64,000 bases of DNA from Gemmatimonadota bacterium (GCA_029863245.1 JAOTVV010000012.1:30692-94691), one strand, 5' to 3'. Shown: positions 44,179 to 53,246, counted from the stretch's first letter. Numbers and translations: made by a program. Notes: generated by a model not told the origin, from the letters alone.

Positions 44179-44232
44179 CGCATAAGTGAAGTAGAGCTTG
44201 GTGCCGGCCGATCCTCTACGAGTGGTCGTTCA

Positions 44233-44973
44233 TCACCTTGGTGGTGGCCCGCGGCGCGTCCAGACGGCGATCACGCCACAGTTGAGATCCGCGCGCTGGA
44301 ATTCGACCGGCACCTGGAAGAAGTTGAACACCTCCACGCCGAAGATGTCGGTAACCGGCATCCGCTCCACCGTAGTGCGGTCGGCGGGGAAGCCGTCCAG
44401 GAAGTACTCCGGCCGGCACCGGGTGCGGGTCATCTGGATGCTGCAGCCCCTTCGGTTGCAGAACATCTGCAGACCGTTGAGCGTGCGGAGCAGGTCGCCG
44501 AGGGAGGGGGCCCGTCGCAGCTCGATCTCGTCCCGCGTGACGAACTGTCCTTCACCGGCCACGCGGCGGCGCTCGAAACCGAGGTACCACGTGCGGTCCT
44601 CCGGTGCCACGGCCTCCACCACCACCGGGGCCAGCATGGGCGTCTCGAGCGGCTCGATTTCCAGCTCGTGCTCGACGAAGCTGTCGGCGGGCACCGGCAC
44701 CTCCCAGGTAGTCGTCACATAGCCGGTCCGCTGTACCTGGACGAAATAGGAATTCATCTCGAGGCCCGCGTAGCGGAAGCGGCCCTCGCCATCGCTGGCC
44801 ACGGGGATTTGCCGGCCCAGGACGAACACCAGGGCGCCCTCGAGGGGCGCCCGCGTGATCCGGTCCACGATCCGTCCTTGGATGCCGGACGTTCCCTGTT
44901 GGGCCGTCGTCTCCCCGATCGGCAGGGCGGCGAGGGCCACCAGCAGGATCCAGATCCCCTTGACATGCACCAT
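44233..44973 (-). CDS. carboxypeptidase-regulatory plus TonB-plug protein lacking a barrel (246 aa)
   Basis: The signal peptide ends at TTAQQ (about residue 25). A CarboxypepD_reg-like beta-sandwich (GIQGRIVDRITRAPLEGALVFV to about 105) and a TonB-receptor plug-like domain follow. The plug-like part includes RAPSLGDLLRTLNG, YFLDGFPADR, ERMPVTDIFGVEVF and CGVIAVWTRRG. The protein ends there, with no 22-strand barrel. It is divergent from the SusC-type receptor. It may be a surface-exposed or periplasmic partner. The ATG at 44973 has a GGAGGGG site upstream. Confidence 0.75.
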   Translation of the reverse strand: MVHVKGIWILLVALAALPIGETTAQQGTSGIQGRIVDRITRAPLEGALVFVLGRQIPVASDGEGRFRYAGLEMNSYFVQVQRTGYVTTTWEVPVPADSFVEHELEIEPLETPMLAPVVVEAVAPEDRTWYLGFERRRVAGEGQFVTRDEIELRRAPSLGDLLRTLNGLQMFCNRRGCSIQMTRTRCRPEYFLDGFPADRTTVERMPVTDIFGVEVFNFFQVPVEFQRADLNCGVIAVWTRRGPPPR

Positions 44974-45500
44974 CGGTGTGAGTCCCCTCCCGCCGCGGCG
45001 GAAGCGGTCACCCCGTCCCGGCACGGACGGCGGTCGCCGTTCGGGCGGACGGGATGTATCAGCCATGTGCATATGCCTGAACCGGTTAGCAGCGACCGTG
45101 GCCGCCGCCGACCGCATGAGACGCGTCCCGCTTCCGGGCGGGAACCGGCATCAGAGCCGCTCCCAAAGATACTACACGGTTGCCGGCGCCGGTTCCTGAG
45201 CACCCCTTGGGCGCCAGCGGCCCGTCTTGGCGTACTCTTGACAGGACGCCCGAGAAGGTGCACATGTGCAGTTAGTGCAGAGGCTCTTGTGCCGAGCGTC
45301 CCTCGTCACCTCCGCACTTGTTCGGCTGGATGAGTGGCGGGTCCGTTGGTCGCACCCTTTGACCACCGCCAGCGAGACTGAATTCGGTTCCGGCCACTGA
45401 CCTTGCGGCGTCTTGGAAGCGCGCAGCGGGCCAGCCGGCGATTCAGCGCCTGGCCTAGGCGCCTCTAGTGTAGGCGCTCGTATCCAAGAAGGAGGCGGTT
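44974..45500. other. 527-nt divergent regulatory gap
   Basis: The space lies between the plug-only gene and susC, and no gene is supported. On the susC side TTGACA (45238-45243) and the palindrome TGCACATGTGCA (45259-45270) are the main features. A related CATGTGCATATG occurs near 45065 on the other side. The long AT-poor remainder has no clear motif. Confidence 0.5.
45238..45270 (+). promoter_or_regulatory. TTGACA box with an adjacent 12-bp palindrome upstream of susC
   Basis: A perfect -35-like TTGACA (45238-45243) is followed 15 nt later by the perfect palindrome TGCACATGTGCA (45259-45270). The palindrome would cover the -10 position and part of the start site. A classic -10 is not evident, so an activator- or alternative-sigma-dependent promoter, or a repressor site over the promoter, are both possible. 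Confidence 0.3.
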
Positions 45501-48500
45501 ATGCACCGATTGTGGTTCAGAACCTTGAGGTCGGGTGGGCTGCTCGCCCTCGTGCTCGCGGTGCCGTGGTTGGCGGCGTGGGCCCAGGGGCTCGGTCCCG
45601 CGACCATCACGGGGCGCGTCCTGGCCGATGACGGACAGCCGGCGGTCGGCGTGCTGGTCTCGATCCCGGCACTCGACATCGGGGCCCTGGTCGGTCCCGA
45701 TGGACGCTACACGATCGACGTCCCCGGCGACCGGGTGCGCGGCCAGGCCGTGACGGTCGGAGCCCGCGGGGTCGGGTATCGGTTCCAATCGCTCCAGATC
45801 ACCCTGACGGCGGGTCGGTTCGAGGTGAACTTCACCATGTCGACCGATGTCTTCCTCATGGAAGCCATCGTGGTGACCGGCCTCACCGCTGGCACCGAGC
45901 AGGCGAAGGTGCCGTTCAGCGTTGATCGCATCAACGCCAAGGACCTCAAGGTCCCGGCGGCCAACCCGCTGGCCCAGCTGCAGGGCAAGGTGCCGGGTGC
46001 CAACATCGTCGGCCACAGCGGCCGTCCGGGCGAGGTGCCGTCGATCATCCTGCGCGGGCCCAAGTCGATGAACGCGTCGGGCCGCAGCCAGGAGCCGCTG
46101 TACATCGTGGACGGCGTGATCATCCGCGGCGGGCTTCCCGACATCAATCCACAGGACATCGAGAGCGTCGAAGTGATCAAGGGCGCTGCTGCCGCGTCCA
46201 TCTATGGCGCGCAGGCCGGCAGCGGCGTGATTCAAATCACGACCCGCTCGGGGCGCAACGCGTCGGAGGGTGTCAGGGTCAGCTTCCGGAGCGAGGCCGG
46301 GATTACCGACATCGAGCGCGATTTCGGCGTCGCGCGTCGGACGGCGCTCGTCCTGGACGAGACGGGAACCCGGTTTTGCCAGAGGATCTCCGGCCAGCCG
46401 CTCTGCGCCCGGACGTTCGACTATCGCGAGACGGTTGACGCAATCAACAACGCGCCAACGGTGTCTCTGCCGCCCGCGCCGGCTTTCACGGTGGACCCCG
46501 GGGCGAGCTCGCCAGGGCTTCCGATACTGCGGCAACGCTTCCAGGTGGACCGCTGGCCGTTCCCGACGTGGAACGGCGTGCAGCAGGGGGTGGACCCCAA
46601 CGTGTTCCAGTCGCAGTCGCTGGACCTCACGGGGCGGGTCGGCGCCACGAGCTTCTTCGCCAGCGCGAGCTACCTCGACCAGCCGGGCTCCATCCGGTTC
46701 CTCGACGGCTACAACCGCTACTCGCTCCGGCTCAACGTGGACCAGCAGGTTGGATCCATGTTCCAGCTCGGGGTCCGGACGTACTACAGCCACTCCGTGG
46801 AGGACGGTGAGGAACAGGAGAATGGCGGTGCCGCGTTCTTCCGCCTGACCCGCGCCCCCGGGGCAGCGAACCTGCTCGCCCGGGACACGCTCGGCCGGCT
46901 CTACCCGCGCACGAACCTCCAGAGCGGCGGGATCCAGAACTACAATCCGCTGTACGCTCTCGAGACCATATCACAGAAGGAGAACGGGGACCGATTCCTA
47001 GGTGGAGCGGACCTGCGGTTCACGCCCCTGCCGTGGCTCGAGGCGAGCGGGAACTTCAACTTCGACATCCGGCGCTCGAGTACCGACTATTTCCGTGACA
47101 AGGGCTGGCGGGACACGTTCAACCGGACGTCCACCCAGGGTGGCTTCCTCGACCAGTGGGTGAACAACACCGACGCCTTCAACAGCAGCCTGAACATCTC
47201 GACTAACCACCGGGTGGGCGACCTCTCGATCCGGCCGAACCTGCGGTACTACTACGAGTCCACCGATACGAAGTTCCGCGAACTCTCTGGCAGTGTGCTG
47301 GCCGTGCAGGGGATCAAGTCGGCGGCGAACGCCACCACGTCGATCAGTGTGTCGTCATCGGTCACCGCGACCAGGCAGATCTCGTACGCCGGCGGCGTGA
47401 ACCTCGACTTCAAGGACCGCTACATCCTGGACGGCGTCGTCCGCCGGGACGGCAGCTCGCGGTTCGGGTCGAACAACCGGTGGGATACTTACGGGCGCGT
47501 TTCCGGCGCCTGGCGGGTGGCGCAGGAGCCGTGGTGGTTCATCGGCCCCGTGAGCGAGTTCAAGCTGCGGAGCTCCTACGGCACCGCAGGCAACGTCCCC
47601 TCCTTCTCCGCGCAGTACGAGACGTTCGGCATCGGCTCGGGCGGCGTCGTGAGCTTCTCGACGCTCGGCAACAATCAGTTGCGCCCCGAGAAGATGTACG
47701 AGTGGGAGGCGGGCGCGGACCTGGCGATCGCGTCGCGGCTGCTGTTCGGCGTCACCTACGCGTACTCCAAGACGAAGGACCAGATCCTGCCGGTGAGCGT
47801 GCCGGCCACGACCGGGTTCGGTACCCAGTGGCAGAACGTAGGCACGCTCGATAACAAGACGTGGGAGCTGAGCCTCACGCTGCCGCTCGTGCGGAGCCGG
47901 GACGTGTCCTGGTCCGTCCGGGCGATCTACGACCGGACCCGGACCACCGTGACCGAGCTGCTGGTGCCGCCGTTCAACTTCGGCGCGCCCGTGCAAGCCG
48001 GCGGAGAGATGTTCCGCATGGAGGAGGGCGAGCGGTTCGGGACCTTCTACGGCCGCAAGTTCCTGACCTCCTGTGACGAGCTGCCGACCTGGGAGGTCGA
48101 CTTCCGGGCGCAGTGCGGTCCGGGGAGGGCCTTCCAGACCAACGACGCGGGGCTCATCGTGTGGGTGGGCGATGGCAACTCCCAGGCGGACGGCATCACC
48201 AGGAACCTGTGGGAAACCACACTCCCGGCGGCCGACTCGCCCTACGGCAGCAATCTGAACTGGGGCATGCCGATCGTCATGCGGGACACCGTGGGTGGGG
48301 CTGCGTCCATCATCCCGCTGGGCAACGCCCTCCCCGACTTCCGGATGGCGTTCAGCACGGACTTCCAGTGGAGACGGCTCACGGTGTACGCGCTCATGGA
48401 CATGGCCATCGGGCAGGAAGTCTGGAACCAGGGATTCCACTGGGCCCACCTGGACTTCCTCTCAGTGGACGTGGACCAGGCCGACCAGACCGTCGAGACG

Positions 48501-48845
48501 GCCAAGCCCATCGGGTACTACTACCGGGCTCCGGCGCCGTTCTCGTCCGGTCTCGGGGGGCTGTACGATATTCTCGCCCCGACCAGCTACATGGTCGAGA
48601 GCGCGAGCTACGCGAAGCTCCGGGAGCTGCTGCTGTCCTACCGGATCGGCGCGATCGGAGGAGTGGGAGACTGGAGCGTGAGCGTGGTTGGCCGCAACCT
48701 CCTCACCATCACCTCGTACCGCGGGTTCGATCCCGAGGTCGGGATCCAGGGTGGAGCAACCAACAGCGCAGCTATCAACGCGATTGACGCGTTCACGTTC
48801 CCCAACCTCCGTGCGGTGACGGTGGGAGTCTCGGCGTCCTTCTGA
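45501..48845 (+). CDS. SusC/RagA-family TonB-linked outer-membrane receptor (1114 aa)
   Basis: The layout is a signal peptide (about 1-28, ending WAQG), a CarboxypepD_reg-like domain (about 30-110), a plug (about 115-250) and a long barrel to the C-terminus ending VGVSASF. The plug includes the SusC phrase LYIVDGVIIRGGLPDINPQ, then DIESVEVIKGAAAASIYGAQAGSGVIQITT. The receptor imports an oligomeric substrate with its SusD partner, encoded 78 nt downstream. The ATG at 45501 follows AGGAGG. Substrate cannot be deduced, because no glycoside hydrolase or protease is adjacent. Confidence 0.95.
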   Translation: MHRLWFRTLRSGGLLALVLAVPWLAAWAQGLGPATITGRVLADDGQPAVGVLVSIPALDIGALVGPDGRYTIDVPGDRVRGQAVTVGARGVGYRFQSLQITLTAGRFEVNFTMSTDVFLMEAIVVTGLTAGTEQAKVPFSVDRINAKDLKVPAANPLAQLQGKVPGANIVGHSGRPGEVPSIILRGPKSMNASGRSQEPLYIVDGVIIRGGLPDINPQDIESVEVIKGAAAASIYGAQAGSGVIQITTRSGRNASEGVRVSFRSEAGITDIERDFGVARRTALVLDETGTRFCQRISGQPLCARTFDYRETVDAINNAPTVSLPPAPAFTVDPGASSPGLPILRQRFQVDRWPFPTWNGVQQGVDPNVFQSQSLDLTGRVGATSFFASASYLDQPGSIRFLDGYNRYSLRLNVDQQVGSMFQLGVRTYYSHSVEDGEEQENGGAAFFRLTRAPGAANLLARDTLGRLYPRTNLQSGGIQNYNPLYALETISQKENGDRFLGGADLRFTPLPWLEASGNFNFDIRRSSTDYFRDKGWRDTFNRTSTQGGFLDQWVNNTDAFNSSLNISTNHRVGDLSIRPNLRYYYESTDTKFRELSGSVLAVQGIKSAANATTSISVSSSVTATRQISYAGGVNLDFKDRYILDGVVRRDGSSRFGSNNRWDTYGRVSGAWRVAQEPWWFIGPVSEFKLRSSYGTAGNVPSFSAQYETFGIGSGGVVSFSTLGNNQLRPEKMYEWEAGADLAIASRLLFGVTYAYSKTKDQILPVSVPATTGFGTQWQNVGTLDNKTWELSLTLPLVRSRDVSWSVRAIYDRTRTTVTELLVPPFNFGAPVQAGGEMFRMEEGERFGTFYGRKFLTSCDELPTWEVDFRAQCGPGRAFQTNDAGLIVWVGDGNSQADGITRNLWETTLPAADSPYGSNLNWGMPIVMRDTVGGAASIIPLGNALPDFRMAFSTDFQWRRLTVYALMDMAIGQEVWNQGFHWAHLDFLSVDVDQADQTVETAKPIGYYYRAPAPFSSGLGGLYDILAPTSYMVESASYAKLRELLLSYRIGAIGGVGDWSVSVVGRNLLTITSYRGFDPEVGIQGGATNSAAINAIDAFTFPNLRAVTVGVSASF

Positions 48846-48923
48846 GTGGAGCAGTGCCGCACCTGCTCCGGCGGCCGGCCTGGCCGGCGCCGGAGCAGGG
48901 CCCCGGCTCCAAGGAGTATTGAT

Positions 48924-50579
48924 ATGCGAAAGCACTTGTACTTCCTGGCGTTGCTCGCCGTGCCGTGGATCGGGGCGTGCAGCGAACCCCTGGAGGTGAA
49001 GAACGTCAACAACCCGAACCGGGACGACGTGCTGGCGCAGCCGGCCGATCTCGAGAACTGGATCAGGGACTCCTACAATGCCTGGTGGCGGGGGGTGTTC
49101 AACGGCCAGAATGTGCAACCGCAGATGCGGGTGATGGCGCTCGAGAACCATTCTGAGTTGGCGAACTACAACCAGGGACCGCGCTACCTGATCCCGCGGA
49201 ACTTCATCGAGAACACCCGCGGTGCCGCCGGCGCGGGGGAGATCAGTACTGGGTTCGACCGTTTCAGTAACGCATCCCGCTCGGCGGCGCTGGGACTTTC
49301 GAAGCTGAACGACGTGACGCTCGGTTCGGCTGATGCGGATGCCCGGGGACGCGCGTTCGCGTGGTTCACCCTGGGACTCTCCTTGGGCTACTTGTCGATC
49401 CCGTTTGACTCGGCGGCAATCGCCTGGCCCACCGACGACCCGGCGTGCACGGCACTCGATTGCCTGCCCCAGCTCATCGGCTACGCAGAGGTCAACGCGA
49501 AGGCTGTCGAGGCCCTGGACTCGGCGGCGGCGATCGCCGCGGGCAGCGTGGCGTTTACCATCCCGAGCAGCTGGATGCGACAGGGTGCCACCGTCAGCCA
49601 GGCCAACTTTCTCCGCCTGATTCGCTCGTATCGGGCGGTGATCCGGATCGCCGCAGCGCGCACCCCGGCGGAGCGCGCCGCCGTCGACTGGACGTCCGTC
49701 ATCGCGGACGCGAACAACGGGATCACGGCGGACTTCGAGACGGACGCGGAGCCCGCCACCGGCTGGAGCATCTCGTGGCCGGCGGATAACTTCCGGGCGG
49801 GTAGCTGGCACGCCATGCACCAGTTCATGATCGGTGGCGCGGACACCACCGGCACGTTCCTGGCCTGGCTCAATACCCCACGAGCGGGCAGGGTGCAGTT
49901 CCTGATGCAGACGCCGGACACGCGGTTCCCGACAGGGGACACGCGCGCCGCCCAGCAAACCGGGCAGGTCGCGCTGCCGCCGGGCCAGTACTACCGCAAT
50001 CGGCCGGCGGCGGAAGACACGCCCGCCGACCCGCTTGGCAACTCGATGTACGACCACTACCGCTTCTACGCGTTCAACGCCGCCGGCCGGGTCGGACCAT
50101 TCCCGATCCTGACCAAGGCCGAGGTCGATCTGATCGCGGCGGAGGGCTACCTCAGGGCCAATGACTTTACCAACGCGATGGTGAAGATCAACCCGACCCG
50201 CACCGCGGCGGGCCTGCCGGCCCTCGCCGGCATCACGAGTTTGAACGACCCGGTTCCCGGCGGGACGGCCTGCGTGCCCCGGGTGCCCACGTGGACGGGT
50301 TCGGCCTACACTCTACCGTGCGGCAACATCTGGGACGCGATGAAGTGGGAAAAGCGGCTGGAGACGCAGTACACCAACTTCGCGAACTGGTTCATGGATT
50401 CCCGCGGCTGGGGTGACCTGCCCGAGGGAACGCCGGTCCACTTCGTGGTGCCATGGCAGGAGAAGGACACCCGGCGCGCGGACTTCATCACGGCCTTCGG
50501 CGGCTGCGGGAAGCTCGGCACGGGGGAGAGTACGGGATCGAGCACGTACGGGCCAATCATCAGTTGCAGCCCGATCTGA
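48924..50579 (+). CDS. SusD/RagB-family surface lipoprotein (551 aa)
   Basis: The lipobox is GAC (Cys about residue 17), followed by EPLEVKNVNNPNRDDVL, as in SusD proteins. Helical TPR-like segments run throughout, and the C-terminal part has KWEKRLETQYTNFANWFMDSRGWGDLPEGTPVHFVVP, the typical SusD end motif. It caps the SusC barrel and binds substrate. The ATG at 48924 follows AAGGAG. An upstream in-frame stretch is not family sequence. Confidence 0.93.
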   Translation: MRKHLYFLALLAVPWIGACSEPLEVKNVNNPNRDDVLAQPADLENWIRDSYNAWWRGVFNGQNVQPQMRVMALENHSELANYNQGPRYLIPRNFIENTRGAAGAGEISTGFDRFSNASRSAALGLSKLNDVTLGSADADARGRAFAWFTLGLSLGYLSIPFDSAAIAWPTDDPACTALDCLPQLIGYAEVNAKAVEALDSAAAIAAGSVAFTIPSSWMRQGATVSQANFLRLIRSYRAVIRIAAARTPAERAAVDWTSVIADANNGITADFETDAEPATGWSISWPADNFRAGSWHAMHQFMIGGADTTGTFLAWLNTPRAGRVQFLMQTPDTRFPTGDTRAAQQTGQVALPPGQYYRNRPAAEDTPADPLGNSMYDHYRFYAFNAAGRVGPFPILTKAEVDLIAAEGYLRANDFTNAMVKINPTRTAAGLPALAGITSLNDPVPGGTACVPRVPTWTGSAYTLPCGNIWDAMKWEKRLETQYTNFANWFMDSRGWGDLPEGTPVHFVVPWQEKDTRRADFITAFGGCGKLGTGESTGSSTYGPIISCSPI

Positions 50580-50583
50580 TCTG

Positions 50584-51099
50584 ATGCTCGCAACCCGCGT
50601 TCGAGGCCCGCGGCAGGCGGCGGCGGCTCTTTGCGCCGCCGCCTGGCTGGCGGGTTGCTACAGCTACAGCGTGCCGGGAGAGGTCGGGCCGGAGCTGGGG
50701 CGTACGTTCGCGTTCGAGCCCACGGATCAGGGCCGCGCGGCGCTCGCCGCCGGAATCGGGTCCGGCACCGACCGCATCGAAGGCGTGCTGGTCGGTCTCA
50801 CGGACACCACCTACAGCGTGCGCGTCGCGCGCGTGGTGGACATCCGCGGCAAGGTGGTCCGGTGGAGCGGTGAAGTCGTTGCGCTCGGGCGCGATCACAT
50901 CAGCACTGTGCGCGAGCGTCGCAGGTCGGCCGCGCGAACGGGGATTGCCATCGGCGCGGTGACGGTCGGCGTGGTAGCGTTCGTCGCCACCGCCTCGCTC
51001 GCAGTCACCGGCAACGAGACCGATCAGCCGCCCCCGGAAAACCCCCCACCGGTTGTGGCTTCCCGGCTCTTCCCGTTGACTCTACACAGGTCGAGATGA
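50584..51099 (+). CDS. hypothetical lipoprotein (171 aa)
   Basis: The ATG at 50584 is 4 nt after the susD stop. The N-terminus has a hydrophobic core and lipobox LAGC (about residue 21), then SYSVPGEVGPELGR. A basic middle (DHISTVRERRRSA) precedes a hydrophobic stretch (about residues 120-142) that could be a membrane helix or glycine-zipper. The C-terminus is proline-rich. No known domain. It overlaps the next start by 4 nt (ATGA) and probably belongs to the Sus-like operon. Confidence 0.6.
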   Translation: MLATRVRGPRQAAAALCAAAWLAGCYSYSVPGEVGPELGRTFAFEPTDQGRAALAAGIGSGTDRIEGVLVGLTDTTYSVRVARVVDIRGKVVRWSGEVVALGRDHISTVRERRRSAARTGIAIGAVTVGVVAFVATASLAVTGNETDQPPPENPPPVVASRLFPLTLHRSR

Positions 51100-51935
51100 C
51101 TATGAAGATACTCCATAGTATTGCGCTCGTTTCTGCGATGGCGTGCGGAGTGGTAGCGTGCGACAAGGGGACGGAGACCACCCCCTTCGAACCCGTGCCG
51201 CTCGCGGCCGTCCGGTTCGTCAACGCCGTCCCGGACACGATGGCCATGGACTATCGGTTCGTGGACCTCGTGACCAACAGCGGCATGTTCGACGCTTCCT
51301 TCCGGGACCGACAGGAGCACTACCTGCCGATCGAGGCCGGCTCCCACACGTTTCGCGTTTTCCTGAGCAGCAGCGATCAGGCGGTCGCCACGACGGTGGT
51401 CAACGAAACCACATTCTCCTTCGCGGACGGCGGCCGGTACACGGTCCTGCACGGGGGCTACATGCGTTCCGGGTCCACCCCCGCGGCAACCGTGACCGTG
51501 GTCGAGGACAATGCTCCGGCGCCGGCTGCAGGGAAGGTGGCGCTGCGGGTGCTCAACCTTGCGGGCGACCTGGGCCCGGTGGACGTGTTTGTCGGCACGA
51601 CCTCCACGGCCGACCAGGTGCCGGCGGCGACCGCTACGTGGACGAACCTCGCGTTTGGCACCTTCACGCCGTACGTCGACTTGGACACCGCGGCGCTGCG
51701 GGTAGCGGCGACCGCGACCACCACGACGACCCCGCTGTTGGTCGCAAACACGGCGGCGCCAGCGGGGGCCGCGGCGACGGGCACGTCGAGCGCCATCACT
51801 GGCGTTCGGATCGCTGGGTCGGTAATCACCGTGGTCGTCCTGCCCCAGTCGGTGGCCGGAAGCATGGCACCCCAGAGCTCCGCGTTCCAGGCTCCGGCGT
51901 TTGTGTTCCTGAACGACCGTCGGCCACCCGAGTAG
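51096..51935 (+). CDS. DUF4397-like lipoprotein (279 aa)
   Basis: The signal peptide ends with VVACDK (lipobox, Cys about residue 22). Two beta-sandwich halves have the DUF4397 phrases AAVRFVNAVPDTMAMDYRF and KVALRVLNLAGDLGPVDVFV, together with EAGSHTFRVF and FGTFTPYVDL. The latter half is Thr- and Ala-rich. Proteins of this type sit on the outer surface. It is the fourth gene in the Sus-like set, coupled by the ATGA overlap. Confidence 0.7.
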   Translation: MTMKILHSIALVSAMACGVVACDKGTETTPFEPVPLAAVRFVNAVPDTMAMDYRFVDLVTNSGMFDASFRDRQEHYLPIEAGSHTFRVFLSSSDQAVATTVVNETTFSFADGGRYTVLHGGYMRSGSTPAATVTVVEDNAPAPAAGKVALRVLNLAGDLGPVDVFVGTTSTADQVPAATATWTNLAFGTFTPYVDLDTAALRVAATATTTTTPLLVANTAAPAGAAATGTSSAITGVRIAGSVITVVVLPQSVAGSMAPQSSAFQAPAFVFLNDRRPPE

Positions 51936-51944
51936 CGCGGAGTG

Positions 51945-51965
51945 GAGGCGGGCAAGCCGCCTCCG
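51945..51965 (+). terminator. 8-bp hairpin after the DUF4397 gene
   Basis: GGAGGCGG (51945-51952) pairs with CCGCCTCC (51958-51965) around a 5-nt loop, 9 nt after the stop. No T run. Confidence 0.45.
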
Positions 51966-51983
51966 GCCAGTTGGTGTAGATTG

Positions 51984-52017
51984 CGGAGCGGCCGCCAAAC
52001 CCGGCGGTCGCTCCGCG
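51984..52017 (+). terminator. 14-bp hairpin just before the plug-like gene
   Basis: GCGGAGCGGCCGCC (51984-51997) pairs with GGCGGTCGCTCCGC (52004-52017) with one G-T and loop AAACCC. It ends 28 nt before the next ATG. It is a terminator or attenuator candidate for separate control of the last two genes. Confidence 0.5.
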
Positions 52018-52045
52018 CTACGTGAACCGGGAGGCGACCAGTCGC

Positions 52046-52456
52046 ATGCGCGTGTTCTCGAAGGGTGCCCTGCTGTGCGCCGCCGTCGCGGTTGCGGCCT
52101 GTGGGAAGGCCCAAGAACGCCACCTCGAGCCCGTGCCATCCGGTGACCGGACGATGGGGGAAGAGGAGATCCTGGCAACCAAGGCCGGCAACATATACGA
52201 CGTGATCCGGCTCCGGCGGCCCAACTGGCTGCAGCGCTTCGGCGGGCGCCCAACCTCGCTGACGGGCCCGCCTGCCGAGGTCGTGGTGTACCTGGACGGA
52301 CAGCGCTTCGGCGGACGCGACTCGCTGGTCCGCCTGTCCGCGACGTCGGTGCGCTGGGTGGAGTTCCTGACGCCGAGCGAGGCTCAGGCGCGCTTCGGCC
52401 AGGGCAACCTCGGCGGCGTGATCCACGTGCACACGCACGGCACCCCGGGGCAATGA
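52046..52456 (+). CDS. plug-like lipoprotein fragment (136 aa)
   Basis: Lipobox VAAC (Cys about residue 18) is followed by the C-terminal phrase VVVYLDGQRFGGRDSLVRL, then SVRWVEFLTPSEAQARFG, and NLGGVIHVHT. This is the distal half of a TonB-receptor plug (compare LYIVDG...VEVI...GVI). No barrel follows. The ATG at 52046 with GGAGG upstream is preferred over a GTG 24 nt earlier. It is the second barrel-less plug in this locus. Confidence 0.65.
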   Translation: MRVFSKGALLCAAVAVAACGKAQERHLEPVPSGDRTMGEEEILATKAGNIYDVIRLRRPNWLQRFGGRPTSLTGPPAEVVVYLDGQRFGGRDSLVRLSATSVRWVEFLTPSEAQARFGQGNLGGVIHVHTHGTPGQ

Positions 52457-52460
52457 TCTC

Positions 52461-53246
52461 ATGCGTTGCCGACTTGCAGGAATCTTGCTCGCCAACATGC
52501 TTGGCGCCACCGCGGTGGGGTGCGGGGATCCGACCTTCTCGACGCCTACTGTGCCGACGGGCCTGCTCACCGTCCTCAGCCGATCCGTTGACGGGAAATA
52601 TGTCGCGCGGCCGGAGGCGGCCTTCGTGTACTCCGCAGACGGCCCGTCCGGCGACAGCCGATCCACGGTGGACACCTGCCAAGTGGGAGACTACGACCCG
52701 CGCATACGCACCCCCGAGCAGCTCGACGCCGGGGACAGCATCGTCTTCATCGCGGGGACGGACACCACCATCCTTCGGCCAGCAAACCGGTTTGGCATCA
52801 CCGTGTACGCCGCGGACCCGCAGGACGTGGATTTCGTCCCCGGCACGGCGGTCAGCTTCGCGATTCCGGGCGGCGGCGGCTTTCCCGCGGCGGAGATTTC
52901 CTCGCTCACCCCGCCGGTGCTCTCCGCCCTGACGCCGATCCCGGGACAACCCTCCTTGACCGAGCCGCTCACGCTCACCTGGGGACCGGTGGGCGACGAC
53001 AGCTCGCGAGTCGAGGTGATCCTCCTCTACGCTGCGCAAGGGTCGCTCGACTTCGACCAGCAGGTCATCTGCGACTGGCGTGACGACGGCAGCGGCACGG
53101 TCCGCCCCGAGTTGCTCGGCGGGTGGGCCGTGAGCGAGATCCGGCGGATCGAGGTCACGCGATACCGGACGCAGCGTCACGTGCTCGGAGACGCGGTCCT
53201 CTACCTCCTGACCACGTTCGACTCGGTTCCGCCAGTCGCGCCCTGA
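52461..53246 (+). CDS. hypothetical lipoprotein (261 aa)
   Basis: Lipobox AVGCGD (Cys about residue 21), then a mostly beta polar protein with many Asp/Ser/Thr and an early DTCQVGDY. The later ALTPIPGQPSLTEPLTLTW segment could be an Ig-like strand pair. The family is not recognised. It lies 4 nt after the plug-like gene and is the last of the Sus-locus set. Confidence 0.6.
   Translation: MRCRLAGILLANMLGATAVGCGDPTFSTPTVPTGLLTVLSRSVDGKYVARPEAAFVYSADGPSGDSRSTVDTCQVGDYDPRIRTPEQLDAGDSIVFIAGTDTTILRPANRFGITVYAADPQDVDFVPGTAVSFAIPGGGGFPAAEISSLTPPVLSALTPIPGQPSLTEPLTLTWGPVGDDSSRVEVILLYAAQGSLDFDQQVICDWRDDGSGTVRPELLGGWAVSEIRRIEVTRYRTQRHVLGDAVLYLLTTFDSVPPVAP

Noticed and set aside
43826..44185. Small proteins encoded in the tandem repeats
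   Set aside because: The open frames are copies of each other caused by the repeat and have no start context or motif.
43748..45500. Integrated mobile island at tRNA-Lys
   Set aside because: The tail copies are only 125 bp apart with no integrase, transposase or cargo between them, and the genes beyond look like native envelope genes.
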